Positions 5,042-10,787 of a stretch of DNA of 10,787 bases are shown in pieces. The translations under genes and the position numbers were made by a program. Each line of letters begins with the position of its first letter. Within the stretch, counting starts at the first letter, position 1. Below the pieces are notes generated by a model that was not told where the DNA came from, searched no databases, and was given only the letters and a program-made list of their open reading frames with translations. Origin of the DNA: Lachnoclostridium sp. UBA739 (GTDB lineage Bacteria; Bacillota_A; Clostridia; Lachnospirales; Lachnospiraceae); contig DBKX01000308.1 in assembly GCA_002297865.1 (NCBI GenBank), positions 1-10,787 of the forward strand. Direction: 5' to 3'.

Positions 5042-5833
5042 ATGACAAACGAATATATCCCATTCCGATCTGAGATTAAAGAAATTATTAAGCATACAGA
5101 GATTGAATATACATTCCGAATGAGTTTTAAAGGTGATGTAAAGCCAGGACAATTCTTTGAAGTGAGCATTCCAAAGTATGGGGAAGCGCCTATTTCTGTT
5201 AGTGGAATCGGAGAAGATACAGTAGATTTAACCATTCGTCGTGTTGGTAAAGTTACCAATGAAATCTTTGAGAATTATGTAGGGGACTCCTTCTTCATGC
5301 GCGGACCTTACGGAAATGGTTTTGATGTAGAAAAATACAAAGGAAAACAAATTGTAGTTATCGCTGGTGGTACGGGACTTTCTCCAGTGAAAGGGGTAGT
5401 AGATTATTTTGCGAACCATACAGAAGAAGCGGAAAGCGTTACTTTAATTGCAGGCTTCAAATCTCCAGAAGATGTTCTATTTAAGAAGGACTTTGCGTTC
5501 TGGAATGAAAAAATTAACGTGATTCAGACAGTTGATTCAGCACCAGAAGGTTACGAAGGCAATGTGGGTATGGTTACAAAATACATTCCAGAGTTAAAGA
5601 TTAGAGAGCTTTCAAACGTAGAATTTATCACAGTTGGACCTCCAATCATGATTAAGTTTGTTGCAATGGAAATTTTAAAACTTGGTGTGGCAGAGAAAAA
5701 TATCTGGGTATCCAATGAACGTAAGATGTGTTGCGGAATCGGGAAATGTGGTCATTGTAAAATCGGATCTACTTATGTTTGCTTAGATGGACCAGTATTT
5801 AATTATGTAGATGGAAAAGAACTGATTGATTAG
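5042..5833 (+). CDS. asrB: Anaerobic sulfite reductase subunit B
   Basis: AsrB is the flavoprotein that takes electrons from NAD(P)H and feeds the complex. The 263-residue protein has a ferredoxin-reductase-like FAD domain (about 1-100, with R-G-P-Y-G-N-G-F at 87-94). Its nucleotide-binding domain has V-V-I-A-G-G-T-G-L-S-P at 105-115 and V-G-P-P at 198-201. The C-terminal [2Fe-2S] motif C231-x4-C236-x2-C239-x7-C247 is of the dihydroorotate dehydrogenase B electron-transfer type. ATG follows the asrA stop directly, with AAGGAGG at 5027-5033 inside the asrA end, so translation is probably coupled. Length and domains are normal for the family. An uncharacterised PyrK-like reductase is the only alternative and does not fit the context. 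Confidence 0.93.
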   Translation: MTNEYIPFRSEIKEIIKHTEIEYTFRMSFKGDVKPGQFFEVSIPKYGEAPISVSGIGEDTVDLTIRRVGKVTNEIFENYVGDSFFMRGPYGNGFDVEKYKGKQIVVIAGGTGLSPVKGVVDYFANHTEEAESVTLIAGFKSPEDVLFKKDFAFWNEKINVIQTVDSAPEGYEGNVGMVTKYIPELKIRELSNVEFITVGPPIMIKFVAMEILKLGVAEKNIWVSNERKMCCGIGKCGHCKIGSTYVCLDGPVFNYVDGKELID

Positions 5834-5844
5834 GAGGAAACGAA

Positions 5845-6825
5845 ATGTCATTAGATATTAATACAAAGAAATTAAAAAAGAATGCGTTCCGTGTATCAAA
5901 AGTTCGTGGAATCGGTGCTTCTAGAATTCGCGTCCCAGGAGGATTATGTACAGCAGAAGTATTAGGAATGGTACAGGAGATTGCACAAACTTATGGGAAT
6001 GGTCTAGTTCATCTTACAACAAGACAGGGGTTTGAAATTGAAGGAATCCATTTTGAAGACATGGACGAGATCAATAAAAAACTTCAGCCAATCATAGAAG
6101 CACTTGAGATTAATCAGGTTGACCCAGATACAGGTTATGCGGCAAGCGGTACACGTAATATTACAGCTTGTATCGGAAACAATGTCTGTCCATTTGCAAA
6201 CTACAACACAGCAGAATTTGCAAAGAGAGTAGAAAAAGAGGTTTTCCCTAATGACCTTCACTTTAAAATTGCATTTACAGGCTGTTCCAACGATTGTGCA
6301 AAAGTTCGTATGCACGACTTCGGTATTATCGGTATGACAATGCCTCAATATGATTCTAGTTTATGTATAAGCTGTGGAGCTTGTGTAAAGGCATGTAAGA
6401 AATTATCTGTTGGAGCACTTTCAGGAGAAAATTATACAGTAGTTCGTGATAAAGAAAAATGTATCGGTTGTGGTGTCTGTGTTACAAAATGTCCGACACG
6501 TGCTTGGACAAGAAGCAAAAAGAAATATTACAAATTAACACTTATGGGACGTACAGGTAAAAAAAATCCTAGACTTGGTAAGGATTTTTTAATCTGGGCA
6601 GATGAAGACAGTATCGTAAAAATTATCTTAAACACTTACAAATATGTAGAGAAGTATATTAGTCCAGATGCACCATTAAGAAAAGAACACATTGGATATA
6701 TCATTGACCGAACAGGCTTTGAAGAATATAAAAAGTGGGCTCTTGATGGGGTGGAATTATTACCTGAAACAATCGTAAACCAGAACATTTACTGGGAAGG
6801 AATTCATTACGAGAATAAAAAATAA
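5845..6825 (+). CDS. asrC: Siroheme-dependent anaerobic sulfite reductase subunit C
   Basis: AsrC is the catalytic subunit, reducing sulfite to sulfide with six electrons at a siroheme-[4Fe-4S] centre in the cytoplasm. The sequence shows T-T-R-Q-G-F at 58-63 and the siroheme/cluster ligands C109-x5-C115 and C147-x3-C151. An inserted pair of ferredoxin motifs follows (C174-x2-C177-x2-C180-x3-C184 and C206-x2-C209-x2-C212-x3-C216). At 326 residues it is full length for AsrC and about half the size of assimilatory sulfite reductases. AGGAGG at 5832-5837 spans the asrB stop. Siroheme reductases commonly also accept nitrite, and here the gene is followed by a nitrate-reductase-like set. A nitrite reductase role is therefore possible, though sequence alone cannot decide it. 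Confidence 0.92.
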   Translation: MSLDINTKKLKKNAFRVSKVRGIGASRIRVPGGLCTAEVLGMVQEIAQTYGNGLVHLTTRQGFEIEGIHFEDMDEINKKLQPIIEALEINQVDPDTGYAASGTRNITACIGNNVCPFANYNTAEFAKRVEKEVFPNDLHFKIAFTGCSNDCAKVRMHDFGIIGMTMPQYDSSLCISCGACVKACKKLSVGALSGENYTVVRDKEKCIGCGVCVTKCPTRAWTRSKKKYYKLTLMGRTGKKNPRLGKDFLIWADEDSIVKIILNTYKYVEKYISPDAPLRKEHIGYIIDRTGFEEYKKWALDGVELLPETIVNQNIYWEGIHYENKK

Positions 6826-6844
6826 GTAGGAGAAGTAGAAAACG

Positions 6845-8926
6845 ATGAAAAAAGTACAATCAACTTGTAACTTCTGTGCACTAGACTGCAATCTTGATTT
6901 TTATGTAGACAACGACCGTATTGTGAAAGTCGTTCCTACAAAGGGGTATCCAGTAAATGACGGATTTTCTTGTATCAAGGGACTGTCTTTAGATAAACAG
7001 CAGACAACTGTAAAAGTAAACAGACTTCCACAAATTAAACAAGCAGACGGAACTATGAAAGAAGTAGCATGGGAAGAAGGCTTTCAATATGTAGCAGACA
7101 AATTAAAAGAACTTCAGGCGAAGTATGGTACAGAAAGTGTTGCAGGGATCAGTACAGGCCAGCTTACTATGGAAGAGTTTGCGATATTTGGACATGTCAT
7201 GCGTAATGAATTAAAAACAAATGTAGATGGAAATACAAGACTTTGCATGGCTTCAGCAGTAGTTGCCCATAAGCAGAGTTATGGATTTGATGCACCAGGA
7301 TTTACACTAAAGGATGCAGAACTTTCTGACACAGTTGTTTTAATCGGAGCCAATCCAGTAGTCGCACATCCAGTATTCTGGGGACGTATTCGTAAGAGCA
7401 TGACTCCTGATAAAAAGATTATTGTAATCGATCCAAGACAATCTGAAACAGCAGAAAATGCAACTCACTGGTATGGTTTAAAATGGCGTTCCGACTTAGC
7501 GTTATTCTATACAGTTGCGAATCTTCTGATTGAAAAAGATTACGTGGATCATGAATATGTGAAAGCCCATACAAATGGTTTTGATGAGTTCAAGGAATTT
7601 GTGAAAAAGTATGATTTAGCTTATGGTGTAGAAGCTACTGGATTATCAGAAGAACAGATTTTAGAGTTTGTTGAATTAATTCATAGTGGAAAACGAGTTT
7701 CTTTCTGGTGGACAATGGGTGTTAACCAAGGATATGAAGCAGTTCGTACTGCACAGGCAATTATTAATATTGCGGCTATGACTGGAAATATCGGAAAACC
7801 AGGTACTGGTGCTAACTCCATTACAGGTCAGTGTAACGCTATGGGTTCTCGTGCTTACAGTAACACAGCTGGTTTATTCGGTGGTGGAGACTTTAATAAC
7901 CCAGTTCGTAGAGAAGCAGTTGCCAAAGCAATTGGCTGGAATCCAGATGATTTAGTTACGAAACCAACGATCACTTATAACGAAATTATTGAAGGTATCA
8001 ATGAAGGAAAGATAAAAGGTCTTTGGGTTCTTTGCACAAATCCTCGTCATAGCTGGACAAATAATGAAACATTTGCAGAAGCAACAAAGAAATTAGAGCT
8101 GTTTGTAGTGCAAGATATCTATGATGATATTGAGAGTGCAGAAGACGCAACGGTATTCTTCCCTGTTGTTCCAGGAATCAAAAAAGAAGGAACTTATATC
8201 AACTTAGAACGTCGTATGTCAGCTATGCGTCCAGTTCTTAACCGTATGGAAAATGAATTAAGCGATTATGAAGTTATCCTTGGTGTAGGAAAAGCGCTTG
8301 GAATGGGTGACAGATTAAAAGGATTTGAATCCGCGAAAGACTGTTTCTATACAATGCAAAGATGCGCCAAAGGAATGCCATGTGATTTCTCAGGGGTAAC
8401 TTGGGAAGCGCTAGAAGGAAGTCATGGAATTCAGTGGCCATTCCGCGAAGGTGATGTGTTAGAGGAGGATGAAAGAAGACTTTATGAAGACGGTAAATTC
8501 TATCATCCAGATGGAAAGCTTAAATTCCATTTTGAAGAGGTAAGAGAAAATCCACTTCCAACAACAGAAGAATTTCCATTTGTTCTAAACACAGGACGTG
8601 GAACCGTTGGACAATGGCATACGCAGTCCCGTACAAGAGAAGTAGAGTTTGTTAGAGATGTTTCTGCAAAGAAAGCTTATGTATATATGAATACAGAGAC
8701 AGCCAAAGAGTATGGAATCAAAGATCGTGGAATGATTCGTATACACTCCATTAATGGACACAACGCGGATTTCTTTGTAATGCTTACAGATAAGGTCTCT
8801 CGTGGCGAGCTATATGCACCACTTCATTATGTGGAATGCAATAAGCTGACTCCATCCATTTATGACCCATATTCCAAAGAACCATCTTATAAAGCAACTC
8901 CAGTTCGCTTTGAAAATATCAACTAA
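6845..8926 (+). CDS. Molybdopterin oxidoreductase, NarB/NapA-like (probable nitrate reductase catalytic subunit)
   Basis: This 693-residue enzyme belongs to the DMSO reductase superfamily, with a bis-molybdopterin guanine dinucleotide cofactor. An N-terminal [4Fe-4S] site C8-x2-C11-x3-C15-x27-C43 is followed by K45, conserved in the NapA/formate dehydrogenase branch. The motif N-T-R-L-C-M-A-S-A-V at 130-139 places C134 as the Mo ligand, as in assimilatory (NarB) and periplasmic (NapA) nitrate reductases. The codon is TGC, so there is no selenocysteine. T-G-R at 583-585 and Q-W-H-T at 590-593 are cofactor-binding motifs of the C-terminal domain. There is no twin-arginine signal, so it is cytoplasmic. 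Gene order with the following polyferredoxin and flavoprotein matches, as I recall it, the narABC nitrate reductase set of Clostridium perfringens. A formate dehydrogenase or another oxyanion reductase remains possible. AGGAG at 6828-6832 is 12 nt from the start, a long spacing. Confidence 0.8.
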   Translation: MKKVQSTCNFCALDCNLDFYVDNDRIVKVVPTKGYPVNDGFSCIKGLSLDKQQTTVKVNRLPQIKQADGTMKEVAWEEGFQYVADKLKELQAKYGTESVAGISTGQLTMEEFAIFGHVMRNELKTNVDGNTRLCMASAVVAHKQSYGFDAPGFTLKDAELSDTVVLIGANPVVAHPVFWGRIRKSMTPDKKIIVIDPRQSETAENATHWYGLKWRSDLALFYTVANLLIEKDYVDHEYVKAHTNGFDEFKEFVKKYDLAYGVEATGLSEEQILEFVELIHSGKRVSFWWTMGVNQGYEAVRTAQAIINIAAMTGNIGKPGTGANSITGQCNAMGSRAYSNTAGLFGGGDFNNPVRREAVAKAIGWNPDDLVTKPTITYNEIIEGINEGKIKGLWVLCTNPRHSWTNNETFAEATKKLELFVVQDIYDDIESAEDATVFFPVVPGIKKEGTYINLERRMSAMRPVLNRMENELSDYEVILGVGKALGMGDRLKGFESAKDCFYTMQRCAKGMPCDFSGVTWEALEGSHGIQWPFREGDVLEEDERRLYEDGKFYHPDGKLKFHFEEVRENPLPTTEEFPFVLNTGRGTVGQWHTQSRTREVEFVRDVSAKKAYVYMNTETAKEYGIKDRGMIRIHSINGHNADFFVMLTDKVSRGELYAPLHYVECNKLTPSIYDPYSKEPSYKATPVRFENIN

Positions 8927-8954
8927 ATGCGTGTAAATGCAAAAGGAGAAGAAC

Positions 8955-9371
8955 ATGCAAAGAATTAAAATTGATCGTAGCAAATGTATCGGATGTCTTA
9001 CTTGTGTTACTGCTTGTGTGGTAAGCCATGAAAGTGATGACGCTAGAAACCGAGTTGTAATTGATAGTGGTGTGAAGCCAGCACCAATTTTCTGCCGTCA
9101 TTGTGACCTGCCAGAATGTACCTTTACTTGTATGACAGGCGCTATGCATAAAAATCCTGAAACTGGATTCGTAGAATACGATAGGGAGCAGTGTGCAAGC
9201 TGTTATATGTGTATTATGGCATGTCCATATGGTGTACTGAAAGCAGATAAAGTAGAGTACAAAGAAATCATGAAATGTAATATGTGTACTCATCGTACGG
9301 AAGATGGTAAGGCCAATCCAATGTGCGTTGAAAAATGTCCTATGCAGGCAATCACATTAGAGGAGGTATAG
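8955..9371 (+). CDS. Polyferredoxin electron-transfer subunit with four [4Fe-4S] sites
   Basis: The 138 residues carry 16 cysteines in four groups: C11/14/17/21, C47/50/55/59, C80/83/86/90 and C108/111/124/128. This is the DmsB/HycB-type four-cluster arrangement that wires molybdopterin enzymes to their electron donor. No membrane segment or signal peptide is present. I start at ATG 8955 because AAAGGAG (8942-8948) is correctly spaced. An in-frame ATG at 8937 would add six residues but has no ribosome site. It sits between the molybdoenzyme and the flavoprotein, 28 bp after the former and 2 bp before the latter, so it probably carries electrons from the FAD subunit to the molybdoenzyme. It might also serve the Asr complex, though AsrA and AsrC already contain such clusters. 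Confidence 0.85.
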   Translation: MQRIKIDRSKCIGCLTCVTACVVSHESDDARNRVVIDSGVKPAPIFCRHCDLPECTFTCMTGAMHKNPETGFVEYDREQCASCYMCIMACPYGVLKADKVEYKEIMKCNMCTHRTEDGKANPMCVEKCPMQAITLEEV

Positions 9372-9373
9372 GG

Positions 9374-10606
9374 ATGAGATATGTAGTGTTAGGTTCTTCC
9401 GCAGCAGGAATTAATGGAATTCGTGGAATCAGAAACGTAGATAAAGAAGGAGAAATCATCCTCATTTCTAAAGATGAGCATGTATACTCTAGATGTATCC
9501 TTCATCACTATATGGAAGGAATTCGTGATTTAAAACGTCTTTGTTTTGTAGAAGAAGACTTTATGGAAAAGAACAAGGTACAGTGGATTGGTGGCAAAGC
9601 AGCAGCTTCTTTAGACTGTAAAGAACAGGTAATTACTTTAGACGATGGACAGAAAGTATCCTATGACCGTCTTTTAATTGCAACAGGTTCTCACTCCTTC
9701 TTCCCACCAATTACAAATCTAAGAGAAGCAAAAGGGGTAATCGGTTTCCGTAACTTAGATGACATCGAATACATTATGGAAGAGTCAAAGAAGGTTTCAC
9801 ACATCGTTGTGATGGGTGCTGGACTTGTAGGTATCGACTGTGTAACAGGTTTATTAGAAAGTGGAAAAGAGGTATCTGTTGTAGAACTATCGGATCGCAT
9901 GTTATCCATTCAGTTAGATAAACGTGCAGCATCCACATATGAAGAAGCTTACAGAAAACATGGCGTGAACATGCATTTTTCAGTAGGAATCAGCGAAGTG
10001 AAAATGGATGAAAGTGGTCGTGTAAGTTCTGTAGTTCTTGGAAATGGTGAAGAGCTTCCTTGTGAACTTTTAATTGTAACGGCAGGTGTTCGCTCTAACA
10101 TGGAGTTTTTACAAGGTTCCGATGTGGAATGTGATATGCGTGGAGTTTTAATTGATGAAGCGGGACGTACCAATGTAGACGGAATCTTCGCAGCAGGTGA
10201 TGTGACAGGAAGAAATCCAATCTGGCCAGTTGCAGTAAAAGAAGGTATCATCGCTGGTGCGAATATGTGTGGTGGTAATCAGAAAATGGATGATTTCTTT
10301 GCAAGTAAATCTACTATGAATTTCTTAGGCATACCAACCATGTCATTAGGCATGAATACACCAGAGGATGACAGCTATCAAGTAGATATCGAAGAAGATG
10401 AAAAGGGCAATTATAAGAAAGTCATTCACAAAGATGGAATCATCTATGGCGCAATCATACAAGGTGATCTTGCATATGCAGGGGTTCTGACACAGCTGAT
10501 TCGTAGAAAAATTGACATTTCAAAAGTGAAAAAATCAATCTTTCGTATTGACTACTCAGATTTCTTTAATGAAAAGGATAATTTTGAGTTCCAATACGAA
10601 AACTAA
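9374..10606 (+). CDS. FAD-dependent pyridine nucleotide oxidoreductase (NarC-like electron input subunit)
   Basis: This 410-residue cytosolic flavoprotein belongs to the rubredoxin/nitrite reductase NADH-oxidase-like family. The N-terminal dinucleotide fold reads V-L-G-S-S-A-A-G (5-12), looser than the canonical G-x-G-x2-G. The second, NAD(H)-binding fold is canonical, V-V-M-G-A-G-L-V-G (145-153). The FAD-binding motif I-F-A-A-G-D-V lies at 271-277 and A-T-G at 103-105. C41 sits in S-R-C-I-L, where NADH oxidases and CoA-disulfide reductases have their redox cysteine, but the flanking sequence differs, so its role is open. AGGAGG at 9361-9366 selects ATG 9374 over an in-frame start at 9335 that would overlap the ferredoxin gene by 37 bp. 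As third gene of the molybdoenzyme set it most likely passes NADH electrons through the polyferredoxin. It could also be a free-standing NADH:rubredoxin-type reductase. Confidence 0.83.
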   Translation: MRYVVLGSSAAGINGIRGIRNVDKEGEIILISKDEHVYSRCILHHYMEGIRDLKRLCFVEEDFMEKNKVQWIGGKAAASLDCKEQVITLDDGQKVSYDRLLIATGSHSFFPPITNLREAKGVIGFRNLDDIEYIMEESKKVSHIVVMGAGLVGIDCVTGLLESGKEVSVVELSDRMLSIQLDKRAASTYEEAYRKHGVNMHFSVGISEVKMDESGRVSSVVLGNGEELPCELLIVTAGVRSNMEFLQGSDVECDMRGVLIDEAGRTNVDGIFAAGDVTGRNPIWPVAVKEGIIAGANMCGGNQKMDDFFASKSTMNFLGIPTMSLGMNTPEDDSYQVDIEEDEKGNYKKVIHKDGIIYGAIIQGDLAYAGVLTQLIRRKIDISKVKKSIFRIDYSDFFNEKDNFEFQYEN

Positions 10607-10621
10607 ATGGAGGATAAAGGT

Positions 10622-10787
10622 TTGAAGATTTTTAATCGTTTAGAGAAAATGCCAGTACCATTATTACCTACTATGGTAGGCGCTATTACACTTGCAAACT
10701 ATATGCAAGGATTAGGTTTTGAATGGGTAAGACATGTAACAGTATGGGCGGCAATCGCAATCTGGCTTTGCTATGTAGGAAAAATCA
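10622..10787 (+). CDS. TDT-family (TehA/SSU1-like) transporter, N-terminal fragment
   Basis: The window ends inside this gene. The first 55 residues read as a membrane protein start: a short basic N-terminus, then M-P-V-P-L-L-P-T-M-V-G-A, a pattern I associate with tellurite-resistance/dicarboxylate (TDT) carriers. A second hydrophobic stretch (V-T-V-W-A-A-I-A-I-W-L) follows. The family includes SSU1 sulfite exporters, TehA and plant SLAC1 anion channels, so a small anion such as sulfite or nitrite is a reasonable cargo here. TTG at 10622 is preferred because GGAGG (10609-10613) is 8 nt upstream. An in-frame ATG at 10607, touching the previous stop codon, lacks a ribosome site but could be used by coupled translation. 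Identification rests on a short fragment. Confidence 0.65.
   Translation, partial: MKIFNRLEKMPVPLLPTMVGAITLANYMQGLGFEWVRHVTVWAAIAIWLCYVGKI

Noticed and set aside
6845..8926. Selenocysteine-containing formate dehydrogenase
   Set aside because: The Mo-ligand codon at residue 134 is TGC, not TGA, and the surrounding motif is closer to nitrate reductases.
8937..8954. Upstream ATG extending the polyferredoxin by six residues
   Set aside because: No ribosome site precedes it, while AAAGGAG is placed correctly for the ATG at 8955.
9335..9373. N-terminal extension of the FAD oxidoreductase
   Set aside because: It would overlap the ferredoxin gene in another frame and push the dinucleotide fold away from the N-terminus. 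AGGAGG at 9361 points to 9374.

Overview
The window looks like low-GC, strictly anaerobic Firmicutes DNA, most likely class Clostridia and possibly a gut Lachnospiraceae. The basis is AT-rich sequence with A/T-ending codons, strong AGGAGG-type ribosome binding sites, an AsrABC-type anaerobic sulfite reductase and oxygen-sensitive Fe-S proteins throughout. All recognised genes lie on the + strand. I see no tRNA, rRNA, CRISPR array or intact transposase.

The left part (1-1355) is accessory in character. It starts with the 3' part of a gene whose product resembles the C-terminal domain of BlaR1/M56-type membrane peptidases. About 610 non-coding bases follow. They hold an extended -10 promoter with a hairpin just downstream, a lone pair of 11-bp repeats resembling an insertion sequence end, a possible 11-codon leader peptide over a terminator-like hairpin, a nested palindrome with a mutually exclusive alternative pairing, and a good promoter.

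The middle (1356-3919) has three separate genes. The first is a very small kinase-fold protein with a TTG start. The second is a molybdate-type ABC transporter ATPase (ModC) without ModA or ModB beside it. The third is a CRP/FNR-family regulator. A 43-codon open stretch without a convincing start lies between the last two and may be a gene remnant.

The right part (4040-10787) is one tightly packed operon: asrA-asrB-asrC, a NarB/NapA-like molybdopterin oxidoreductase, a 16-cysteine polyferredoxin, an FAD/NAD(H) oxidoreductase and the start of a TDT-family transporter. The first three make a siroheme reductase, which reduces sulfite and, as a class, can often reduce nitrite. The next three resemble the three-gene nitrate reductase of Clostridium perfringens. 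Together they could give nitrate to nitrite to ammonium in one transcript, or sulfite reduction and nitrate reduction under shared control. ModC would help supply the molybdenum cofactor.

The most striking DNA element lies between the regulator gene and the operon. It is a perfect 10+10 bp inverted repeat with the CRP-type core TGTGA-N6-TCACA, followed directly by seven T residues. It reads as the terminator of the regulator gene and, at about -41.5 to -44.5 from the predicted operon start, as an activator site. The regulator's recognition helix carries the R-E-x3-R pattern expected for that core.
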